A stretch of 7,130 bases of DNA from Paracoccaceae bacterium (lineage in GTDB: Bacteria > Pseudomonadota > Alphaproteobacteria > Rhodobacterales > Rhodobacteraceae). The notes under the pieces are model-generated. The model was not told the DNA's origin. It saw only the letters and a program-made list of their open reading frames with translations, and searched no databases. Shown piece after piece: positions 1 through 5,050 of the stretch. A program made the position numbers and the translations under genes. The stretch is from assembly GCA_024304875.1 (NCBI GenBank), contig JAMWZF010000158.1, forward strand, positions 1-7,130, given 5' to 3'. Numbering within the stretch: position 1 is the stretch's first letter; each line of letters opens with the position of its first letter.

Positions 1-19
1 AGATGTGTATAAGAGACAG
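1..19 (+). other. Tn5 mosaic-end sequencing adapter (artefact)
   Basis: The first 19 bases read AGATGTGTATAAGAGACAG, which is exactly the Tn5 transposase mosaic end used in tagmentation library kits. It sits flush with base 1. It is therefore an untrimmed adapter at a contig end, not a natural transposon end. No transposase gene or second end is present. Genomic sequence should be taken to begin at about base 20. Confidence 0.95.
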
Positions 20-62
20 CGTAGGGATAGGGCGCCCGTGAGGTGGGTCTTGACCCGGGCCC

Positions 63-1331
63 CTATTTTGCGGCCGTCTTCCGCGGGCGCTGCACCGGGG
101 CGGGGGAGTTGGCGTCGATGAACTCCAGCACCAGGGGCCGGATGTTGCTGCGCCAGGACCGGCCGGCGAAAATGCCGTAGTGGCCGGCGCCCGGCTCCAC
201 GTGCCAGGCCTTCTTGTCGTCCGGCAGGCCGGTCAGCAGGTCGAGCGCGGCGCGGCACTGGCCGGGGGCCGAGATGTCGTCCTCCTCGCCCTCGACGGTC
301 TTGACCGCGACGGTGGTGATCTTGCCGATGTCGACCATGCGCCCGCCGACCTCGAAGACGTTCCGGGCGATCTCGCGGTTCTTGAAGATCCGCTCCACCG
401 TCGAGAGGTAGAACTCGGCCGGCATGTCCATGACGGCGAGGTATTCGTCGTAGAAGGTGTTGTGGCGGTCGGTCTCGCTCGCCTCGCCCTTGGCGGCGCG
501 CATGATCTGCTCGCGGAAGGCCTTGGCGTGGGTCTCGTAGTTCATCGAGATGAAGGAGGTCAGCTGCAGCAGGCCCGGGTAGACCATCCGGCCCACGCCC
601 TTGTACTTGAAGCCGACGCGCTGGATCATCGTCTCTTCCAGCTGGCCCATGGTGACCGAGCGGCCGAAGTCGGTGACCTCGGTATGGTTCGCCTCGGGGT
701 CGATCGGCCCGCCGATCAGGGTCAGGGACCGGGGCTGGGCCTTGGGGTCCTCTCCCGCCAGGTAGGCGGTGGCGGCGAGGGTCAGGGGCGCCGGCTGGCA
801 GACCGCGATCACGTGGGTATCCGGGCCGAGGTGGCGCATGAACTGGGCGAGGTAGAGCGTGTAATCCTCCACGTCGAACTTGCCCGCGCTGACGGGGATG
901 TCCCGCGCGTTGTGCCAGTCGGTGACATAGACCTCGCAATCGGGCAGCAGCGAGGTCACGGTCTTGCGCAGCAGGGTCGCGTAATGGCCCGACATCGGCG
1001 CCACCAGCATCACCTTGCGCGGCCGCGCCTTGCGCCCGCCGACCGAGAAGTGGATCAGGTCGCCGAAGGGCCGCTCCAGGACCCGATTGACGGTGACCAC
1101 GTGGTCCTTGCCGTCCTCGCAGGAAATCGACTGGATTCCCCAGCCCGGCTTTGCGACCATGCGGGCGAACGACCGTTCGGTCACCTCGCCCCAGGCGCGC
1201 ATCAGCTCCATCGCCGGGTTGGGCCAGAGGGCGAGGGCAGGGTAGGAGGCCATTGCCCGCGCGGTCGCGCCGAGCCACTGGTTGGTGTTCCGCATGCTTT
1301 CCATGAAGTCGTAACTCATCATATACTTCAT
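63..1331 (-). CDS. phaZ: Intracellular polyhydroxyalkanoate depolymerase (PhaZ, cysteine-nucleophile type)
   Basis: This 422-residue protein hydrolyses stored PHA (polyhydroxybutyrate) in cytoplasmic granules to release hydroxyacids or oligomers. The sequence shows an alpha/beta-hydrolase core. The nucleophile elbow is AVCQPAP with Cys178 where a lipase would have Ser. The likely acid is Asp351 or Asp352 in EGEEDDISAPGQ, and the base is His384 in GAGHYG. Spacing and residues match the Cys-Asp-His triad known for the Ralstonia PhaZ1 family, and the length is normal for it. There is no signal peptide, which fits an intracellular enzyme. I chose the ATG at 1331 because GGAAGGA lies 7 bases upstream and the protein then begins MKYMMSYDFM. 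A longer start at 1430 would add 33 residues that do not resemble the family and would cover the regulatory palindromes. The gene is divergent from phaC with 119 bp between starts. No terminator is visible in the few bases left beyond its stop. Confidence 0.95.
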   Translation of the reverse strand: MKYMMSYDFMESMRNTNQWLGATARAMASYPALALWPNPAMELMRAWGEVTERSFARMVAKPGWGIQSISCEDGKDHVVTVNRVLERPFGDLIHFSVGGRKARPRKVMLVAPMSGHYATLLRKTVTSLLPDCEVYVTDWHNARDIPVSAGKFDVEDYTLYLAQFMRHLGPDTHVIAVCQPAPLTLAATAYLAGEDPKAQPRSLTLIGGPIDPEANHTEVTDFGRSVTMGQLEETMIQRVGFKYKGVGRMVYPGLLQLTSFISMNYETHAKAFREQIMRAAKGEASETDRHNTFYDEYLAVMDMPAEFYLSTVERIFKNREIARNVFEVGGRMVDIGKITTVAVKTVEGEEDDISAPGQCRAALDLLTGLPDDKKAWHVEPGAGHYGIFAGRSWRSNIRPLVLEFIDANSPAPVQRPRKTAAK

Positions 1332-1390
1332 GGGCGGATCCTTCCGGTTCCGGACCTGCGTCAGCGGGTCCACTGGTTGAGCGCATCGTC

Positions 1391-1412
1391 CCCTGCGTAG
1401 GAGGCCGCAGGG
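1391..1412 (+). promoter_or_regulatory. Perfect 7-bp inverted repeat with AGGAGG in the loop, upstream of phaC
   Basis: CCCTGCG (1391-1397) and CGCAGGG (1406-1412) are perfect inverted repeats separated by the 8 bases TAGGAGGC. They lie in the 119-bp divergent phaZ-phaC region. The element contains CTGC and GCAG half sites like those of PhaR operators, but with a 10-base gap in place of 3. As DNA it could bind a regulator. As RNA on the phaC side it is a hairpin presenting a full Shine-Dalgarno hexamer in its loop. No U-run follows, so it is not an intrinsic terminator. Which role is real, if any, cannot be decided from sequence alone. Confidence 0.4.
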
Positions 1413-1414
1413 CC

Positions 1415-1429
1415 GATGCTGCATCTGCA
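1415..1429. promoter_or_regulatory. TGC-rich palindromic site in the phaZ-phaC gap
   Basis: GATGC-T-GCATC (1415-1425) is a perfect palindrome around one central base. It continues as CTGCATCTGCA (1419-1429), giving three TGC repeats in a short space just before the phaC ribosome binding site. TGC-rich sequences are reported as PhaR targets in Paracoccus and Rhodobacter. This one does not fit the CTGC-N3-GCAG consensus exactly (second half is TGCA, not GCAG), so it would be at best a weak or variant site. Confidence 0.25.
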
Positions 1430-1454
1430 AACTAGGGGGGAGCCTGCATCATGA
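1416..1454 (+). CDS. Possible 12-residue leader peptide overlapping the phaC start
   Basis: An ATG at 1416 opens a 12-codon frame reading MLHLQTRGEPAS. It ends at a TGA (1452-1454) that overlaps the phaC ATG as ATGA, the usual arrangement for translational coupling. An AGGAGG (1399-1404) lies 11 bases before the ATG, slightly far but usable, and sits in a hairpin loop. There is no homology to lean on and the frame is short enough to arise by chance. phaC also has its own good ribosome binding site, so coupling would not be essential. Confidence 0.2.
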   Translation: MLHLQTRGEPAS

Positions 1455-3256
1455 CAACTAAAGATTCGGAAACAGAGGATGTCCCGGCCGAGACGCTCGA
1501 GGCGCTGGAAGCGAATGTCGCCCGGATCGAGGCCCTGACCCAGCGGTTCCTGAACGCCATCTCTCACCGCCGCCACGTGCCCCCCGGCCTGCAGGGCCCG
1601 GGGCAGGACCTCTACGTCAAGGCGGTGACCCAGTACTGGGCCGACATGATGCACAATCCCGAGAAGCTGATCGAGCAGCAGGTCAGCTATTGGGGCAAGA
1701 CGCTCAAGCATTTCGCCGAGGCCCAGTCGGTGCTGGCGAAGGGTCAGCTGACCGCCCCCACGGACGAGACCCCGACCGACCGGCGGTTCCAGAACCCGCT
1801 GTGGTCCTCCCACCCCTATTTCAACTACATCAAGCAGCAGTACATGCTGAACTCCGAGGCCATCGCCACCGCCGTGGCCGAGGTCGACGGCCTGACCGAC
1901 CGCGAGAAGCGGCGCCTGGAATACTTCAGCCGCCAGATCATCGACATGATGAGCCCGACCAATTTCCTCCCCACCAACCCCGATGCGCTGGAAAAGGCGC
2001 TGGAGACGGAAGGCGAGAGCCTGGTGCAGGGGCTGGAGAACCTGGTGCGCGACCTCGAGGCGAACGACGGCGACCTCGTCATCACCCTGGCCGACCGGGA
2101 CGCCTTCAAGGTGGGCGAGAACCTCGCCACCACGCCCGGCAAGGTGGTCTACCGCAACCACCTGTTCGAACTGATCCAGTACGCGCCCAGCACCGACACC
2201 GTCCACGAGGTGCCGCTGCTGATCTTCCCGCCCTGGATCAACCGGTTCTACATCATGGACCTCAAGCCCCAGAACAGCCTGATCAAGTGGATCGTGGACC
2301 AGGGCTACACGGTCTTCGTCGTCTCCTGGGTGAACCCCGACGCCAGCTACCGCGACATCGGCTTCGGCGACTACATCGAGGACGCCTATTTCGCCGCCAT
2401 GCGCGAGACCAAGGCGATCTGCGGTGTCGATAAGCTCAACGTCGTCGGCTACTGCATCGCCGGCACGGCGCTGTCGATCACCCTCTCCCTGCTCAAGCAG
2501 AAGAAGGACAAGACGGTGAATTCCGCCACCTTCTTCACCACGCTCACCGATTTCTCGGACCAGGGCGAGGTGGGGGTCTTCCTCGAGGACGACTTCGTCG
2601 ACGCGATCGAGGAGGAGGCGACGAACAGCGGTGTGCTGGACAAGTTCTACATGTCCCGGACCTTCTCTTTCCTGCGCTCGAACGACCTGATCTACACCCC
2701 CGCGATCCGCAGCTACATGATGGGCGAGGCGCCGCCCGCCTTCGACCTGCTCTACTGGAACGGGGACGGGACCAACCTGCCGGGCCGGATGACGGTGGAA
2801 TACCTGCGCGGCCTCTGCCAGCGGGACGAATTCGCCACCTCCGGCTTCGATGTCGCCGGCGGCACCGCCCGGATCCAGGACGTGGACGTGCCGCTCTGCG
2901 CCATCGCCTGCGAGACGGACCACATCGCCGCCTGGCGGTCCTCCTACCGGGGGATCCAGAAGATGGGATCGAAGGACAAGACCTTCATCCTCGCCCAGAG
3001 CGGCCACATCGCCGGGATCATCAATCCGCCGTCCAAGAAGAAGTACGGCCATTACACCAACCCCGACCTGACCCTGTCGCCCGAGGACTGGCTGGAGGGG
3101 GCGACCAGGCACGAGGGGACCTGGTGGCCGCGCTGGAACGACTGGCTGGCGCCCCGCTCGGGCGGGCAGGTTCCGGCGCGGGAGCCCGGAGATTCGGAGC
3201 ATCCGCCCCTCGCCGACGCGCCCGGAACTTACGTGAAGGCAGGTCACGAAAGCTGA
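1451..3256 (+). CDS. phaC: Class I polyhydroxyalkanoate synthase (PhaC)
   Basis: This 601-residue enzyme polymerises (R)-3-hydroxyacyl-CoA, typically 3-hydroxybutyryl-CoA, into PHA with release of CoA, acting at the granule surface. An N-terminal PhaC_N region (about residues 105-275, including NPLWSSHPYFNYIKQQYML) precedes an alpha/beta-hydrolase catalytic domain. The lipase-like box is GYCIAG with nucleophile Cys335. Asp490 is in ETDHIAAW and His519 in SGHIAGIINPP. YWNGDGTNLPGRM near residue 435 is also a hallmark. Length and the lack of an obvious PhaE or PhaR subunit partner in the window point to class I. The start at 1451 is supported by a G-rich GGGGGGAG ending 8 bases upstream. The first 25 residues are acidic and variable, as is usual in the family. 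It is divergent from phaZ and followed by phaP. I see no convincing terminator directly after it, so some read-through into phaP is possible alongside phaP's own promoter. Confidence 0.97.
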   Translation: MTTKDSETEDVPAETLEALEANVARIEALTQRFLNAISHRRHVPPGLQGPGQDLYVKAVTQYWADMMHNPEKLIEQQVSYWGKTLKHFAEAQSVLAKGQLTAPTDETPTDRRFQNPLWSSHPYFNYIKQQYMLNSEAIATAVAEVDGLTDREKRRLEYFSRQIIDMMSPTNFLPTNPDALEKALETEGESLVQGLENLVRDLEANDGDLVITLADRDAFKVGENLATTPGKVVYRNHLFELIQYAPSTDTVHEVPLLIFPPWINRFYIMDLKPQNSLIKWIVDQGYTVFVVSWVNPDASYRDIGFGDYIEDAYFAAMRETKAICGVDKLNVVGYCIAGTALSITLSLLKQKKDKTVNSATFFTTLTDFSDQGEVGVFLEDDFVDAIEEEATNSGVLDKFYMSRTFSFLRSNDLIYTPAIRSYMMGEAPPAFDLLYWNGDGTNLPGRMTVEYLRGLCQRDEFATSGFDVAGGTARIQDVDVPLCAIACETDHIAAWRSSYRGIQKMGSKDKTFILAQSGHIAGIINPPSKKKYGHYTNPDLTLSPEDWLEGATRHEGTWWPRWNDWLAPRSGGQVPAREPGDSEHPPLADAPGTYVKAGHES

Positions 3257-3350
3257 GGGCCGCCGCGGCGCGGAAAAAGGGTTCGGTCTAAGTTCCTGTT
3301 TTGCCGTCTGATATGCCAGCTGCCCTGTCTGTGTTGAAAAAAATGGTATG

Positions 3351-3361
3351 CTGCGGCGCAG
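3351..3361. promoter_or_regulatory. Putative PhaR operator 1 (CTGC-N3-GCAG)
   Basis: CTGCGGCGCAG is a perfect match to the CTGC-N3-GCAG motif described for PhaR of Rhodobacter. It lies upstream of the proposed phaP promoter, about 26 bp (centre to centre) from a second copy that differs only in the third spacer base. By eye these are the only two matches in the window; with eight fixed bases chance predicts about 0.1 in 7 kb. PhaR represses phasin genes and is released from DNA by binding PHA, so phaP is the expected target. Confidence 0.7.
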
Positions 3362-3368
3362 AAAAACC

Positions 3369-3397
3369 TTGCGTTTCTGCGGTGCAGCATCCATATG
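3369..3397 (+). promoter_or_regulatory. Putative sigma70-type promoter of phaP
   Basis: TTGCGT (3369-3374) and CATATG (3392-3397) are separated by 17 bases, the ideal spacing, and resemble -35 and -10 boxes. Transcription would start near 3404, leaving an untranslated leader of about 80 bases before phaP. Operator 2 lies wholly inside the spacer and operator 1 just upstream of the -35 box, which is a good geometry for repression. The boxes are only moderate matches to consensus, so the call rests largely on position and on the operators. Confidence 0.5.
3377..3387. promoter_or_regulatory. Putative PhaR operator 2 (CTGC-N3-GCAG)
   Basis: CTGCGGTGCAG is the second perfect CTGC-N3-GCAG palindrome and falls between the proposed -35 and -10 boxes of phaP. 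Together the two operators form a larger imperfect inverted repeat: the 17-base arms 3348-3364 and 3374-3390 match at 15 positions (arms contain TGCTGC and GCAGAAA), with a 9-base spacer. A repressor bound here would cover the promoter. Confidence 0.72.
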
Positions 3398-3483
3398 TCA
3401 GTCCAGTAGCGGGAGAGACGGCACCGCCGCCCGCCAGAGAATTCAGACCTGCACGACCAGACCAGACCAGAAGGACAACCGAC

Positions 3484-3936
3484 ATGGCCACCGCCAAGAC
3501 CCAAGACTTCACCACCATGATGAAAGACATGATGGGCGCGTTCCCCGTGGACACCAAAGCCATGGAAGACGCCTTCAAGACCCAGACCACCCTCGGCGAG
3601 AAGCTGTCGGCCGTCTCCATCGACGCCGCCAGGCAGTCCACCGAGCTGTCGGCCAAATGGACCCAGGACACCCTGGCCAAGATGACCGCCATGACCAAGG
3701 CGAAAGCCGAGCCGGCCGACTACGCCAAGGCGATGACCGACTTCGCCTCCGCCTCGGCCGAATCCGCCGCCGAGCACATGGCCGCCTTCGCCGAGATCGC
3801 CAAGAAGGTCCAGACCGAGACCCTCGAGCTGATGATGGCCGCCGGCAAGGACATCTCCGAGGACATGACCGCCGCCGCCAAGAAGGCGACCGACGAGATG
3901 ACCTCCGCCGCCAAGAAAGCCTCGGCCGCGAAGTAA
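3484..3936 (+). CDS. phaP: Phasin, PHA granule-associated protein (PhaP)
   Basis: This 150-residue protein probably coats PHA granules, controls their size and number, and shields the polymer surface from other proteins. Visible features are a small, almost entirely helical, Ala/Lys/Met-rich sequence with heptad-like amphipathic stretches (about residues 25-125), no cysteine and a single tryptophan at residue 59. The Lys/Ala-rich tail repeats AAKKA/SAAKKA motifs (residues 130-150). This composition and size fit the alphaproteobacterial Phasin_2 family. The start is set by AAGGA 8 bases upstream. An in-frame upstream start at 3301 would place coding sequence over the promoter and operators and is unlikely. 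The tail resembles the basic ends of some granule proteins that contact DNA, but this is inference. The gene has its own likely promoter and a strong terminator, and is expected to be induced when PHA accumulates. Confidence 0.93.
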   Translation: MATAKTQDFTTMMKDMMGAFPVDTKAMEDAFKTQTTLGEKLSAVSIDAARQSTELSAKWTQDTLAKMTAMTKAKAEPADYAKAMTDFASASAESAAEHMAAFAEIAKKVQTETLELMMAAGKDISEDMTAAAKKATDEMTSAAKKASAAK

Positions 3937-3986
3937 GAGAAACTGAGGACAGGCCGGTATCCTCCCTTTCCGGCCAGCCCCAGCTT

Positions 3987-4018
3987 GGGCGGGTTCGCGC
4001 GGCGAACCCGCCCTTTTT
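3987..4018 (+). terminator. Strong rho-independent terminator of phaP
   Basis: GGGCGGGTTCG (3987-3997) pairs perfectly with CGAACCCGCCC (4003-4013) around a 5-base loop, followed directly by TTTTT (4014-4018). It lies 50 bases beyond the phaP stop. The opposite strand lacks a matching U-run after the stem, so it works rightward only. It closes the pha transcription unit, meaning nothing downstream is co-transcribed with phaP. Confidence 0.93.
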
Positions 4019-4050
4019 CATGTCCGGCGGTCAGGCACGTGGGTCCGGCC

Positions 4051-4118
4051 GGGGAGGGGGTTCCACCCCCGCGCCTGCGGCGCCCCCCGAGGTATTTATG
4101 GCGAAAAGAGGAGGGGGC
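4051..4118. repeat. GC-rich extragenic element with hairpins and GAGGTATTTATGG core
   Basis: Between two convergent genes lie GGGGGT/ACCCCC (4056-4070, 3-base loop) and GCGCC/GGCGC (4071-4083, 3-base loop). They are followed by a C-run, GAGGTATTTATGGCGAAAAGAG (4089-4110, split by an A/T-rich core) and a G-run. Strings of the form C-run + GAGTATTT/GGTATTT + GG + A-rich are, from memory, very frequent between genes in Rhodobacteraceae. It may act as the leftward terminator of the hemerythrin gene or as a dispersed repeat. Only one copy is in this window, so the repeat status is not shown here. Confidence 0.4.
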
Positions 4119-4151
4119 GGGGGCGCGCGGCGCTGCCGGTGCGCTCCGCGG

Positions 4152-4733
4152 TCAGCCCGGCAGGCCGGCGGTGCCGTATTTCAGGATCACCGGCACGATC
4201 AGCTCTTCCTCGTCGGTCAGGTGCCGGTCCAGCATCCGGTCCATCCGGCGCAGGTCGGCGAGGAAGGCGCCGGTGGCGTCGCGGCCCTGCACCGGCCCCT
4301 CGGCCCGCAGGATCCGGTTCGCCCCGTCCGCGAAGAGCTGGAGCATCGGGTCGATGGCGTGGTGGTCGGCGTCGAGCAGCTCGAACCCCGTCTCGATCCG
4401 CCTGTCCTTGGTCGCCAGCGCCGGGAAGTAGTGGTGATCCTCGATCATGTGGTGGCCGTGCAGCTCGTTCACGAAGCGGCCGCCGAGGCGGGCGAGTTGC
4501 TGGGCGTACTGGCGGGGGTCGATCCGGCCGTCGATGCGGCCCTCGGCCTCCTCGGTCAGCATCGCCATCATCCTGCGGAACATCAGGTGCCGGTCCAGCC
4601 AGAACCGGATCAGCCCCTCGAAGCCGGGATCGGCCTCCCACCCGGCGCGGGGGTATTCCTCCAGCAGGACGCGCAGGGCATCCGGCAGGCCGGTGCGGAC
4701 GTCGAGGGCGAGATCGGGGTCGGTCAGGGGCAT
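4152..4733 (-). CDS. Hemerythrin-like HHE cation-binding domain protein
   Basis: This 193-residue soluble helical protein has the ligand pattern of HHE hemerythrin-like domains: His49 in the first helix (RFWLDRHLMF), HxxxE in the second (His94-Glu98, in LHGHHMIEDHHYFP), His124/His125 in LDADHHAID, and HxxxE in the last (His171-Glu175, in RHLTDEEELIVP). These are the residues that hold a non-haem diiron site, so binding of O2, NO or peroxide-type ligands, or iron handling, is plausible. The exact function is unknown. No fused output domain or signal peptide is present. I prefer the ATG at 4733. An upstream GTG at 4814 would add 27 Arg/Pro/Cys-rich residues that look like translated GC-rich spacer. 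Neither start has a strong ribosome binding site (GGA 7 bases before 4733). TTGCCG and TAGGTT on the minus strand (4786-4791 and 4765-4770), 15 bases apart, could be a weak promoter and would exclude the longer start. The gene converges with phaP and is divergent from oppA, so it is probably monocistronic. Confidence 0.85.
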   Translation of the reverse strand: MPLTDPDLALDVRTGLPDALRVLLEEYPRAGWEADPGFEGLIRFWLDRHLMFRRMMAMLTEEAEGRIDGRIDPRQYAQQLARLGGRFVNELHGHHMIEDHHYFPALATKDRRIETGFELLDADHHAIDPMLQLFADGANRILRAEGPVQGRDATGAFLADLRRMDRMLDRHLTDEEELIVPVILKYGTAGLPG

Positions 4734-4896
4734 GGGCAGGTCCAGTCGGGATCGTCTGCCCGCGAACCTAGGACGCCCGGCGGGCCGGCAACAGGGGCGG
4801 GGGCATGGAATCACCCGCGCCCGCCCTCACAGGCCCCGTGCGCAATTGCCGGGGCAAGGAAGTTAGGCCGGAGCCCGCCAAGGCTACCATATCTTG

Positions 4897-4914
4897 CGCC
4901 GATCGGCGGATCGG
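4897..4914. promoter_or_regulatory. Palindromic candidate operator upstream of oppA
   Basis: CGCCGATCGGCG (4897-4908) is a perfect 12-bp palindrome. It is followed by another GATCGG, so CCGATC (4899-4904) and GATCGG (4909-4914) also form an inverted repeat. It lies about 140 bases before oppA and about 165 bases before the hemerythrin-like gene start. It could bind a regulator of either gene. I do not recognise the motif, and short GC-rich palindromes are common in such genomes. Confidence 0.25.
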
Positions 4915-5012
4915 TGATTTGCCGCCGGGTCACGGGGCCAAGACTCTTGCCATTTTGCCATCTTATCCGAACACTCCTTCCATTCGGCGCACCCGACGCC
5001 GCAGCAATCGAA

Positions 5013-5029
5013 CCCGGGGCCTACCCGGG
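5013..5029 (+). promoter_or_regulatory. Hairpin in the oppA leader next to the ribosome binding site
   Basis: CCCGGG (5013-5018) can pair with CCCGGG (5024-5029) around a 5-base loop, inside the direct repeat ACCCGGGGC-CT-ACCCGGGGC. It ends 11 bases before the GGGAG ribosome binding site of oppA (5041-5045) and so leaves it open. A 5' stem of this kind could stabilise the message. No riboswitch or known small-RNA target is recognised. Confidence 0.3.
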
Positions 5030-5050
5030 GCATGCAGAAAGGGAGTTTCC

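Larger units (their letters stand above)
4734..5050. other. Non-coding divergent region between hemerythrin-like gene and oppA
   Basis: No gene is supported in these 317 bases. They hold the presumed promoters of both flanking genes, though I find no convincing -35/-10 pair for oppA. Visible structure includes an inverted repeat GCCCCG/CGGGGC (4833-4838 and 4850-4855, loop containing the palindrome GCAATTGC) and a 12-bp palindrome at 4897-4908. There is also a tandem TTGCCAT repeat (4947-4953 and 4955-4961, 8-bp period) and a direct repeat ACCCGGGGC (5012-5020 and 5023-5031) just before the oppA ribosome binding site. The A/T-richer segment around 4945-4983 is the likeliest place for the oppA promoter. 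Confidence 0.6.

Noticed and set aside
1..19. Natural Tn5-like transposon end or insertion site
   Set aside because: Exact match to the engineered mosaic end at base 1, no transposase, no partner end: best explained by adapter carry-over.
180..1400. 406-codon plus-strand frame opposite phaZ
   Set aside because: Antisense shadow of a clear phaZ; composition is Gly/Arg/Asp/His-rich and unlike a real protein.
1391..1412. Inverted repeat as a transcription terminator
   Set aside because: No U-run on either side, a short stem, and a position between divergent genes.
1332..1430. Upstream start for phaZ adding 33 residues
   Set aside because: The extension covers the palindromes of the intergenic region and lacks family resemblance; the ATG at 1331 has a good Shine-Dalgarno.
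1361..3394. 677-codon open frame on the minus strand opposite phaC
   Set aside because: It is a GC-rich antisense shadow: Val/Gly/Leu/Arg-rich with no recognisable domain, and it covers phaC, whose catalytic motifs are intact.
3301..3483. Upstream in-frame start for phaP adding 61 residues
   Set aside because: It would place coding sequence across the promoter and both operators; the ATG at 3484 has a proper ribosome binding site and gives a normal phasin length.
4734..4814. GTG start for the hemerythrin-like gene adding 27 residues
   Set aside because: The extension is Arg/Pro/Cys-rich spacer-like sequence with no support; the domain is complete without it.
4805..5050. Upstream in-frame start for oppA
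   Set aside because: The signal peptide begins at 5051 with GGGAG just upstream; a longer start would bury the signal peptide.
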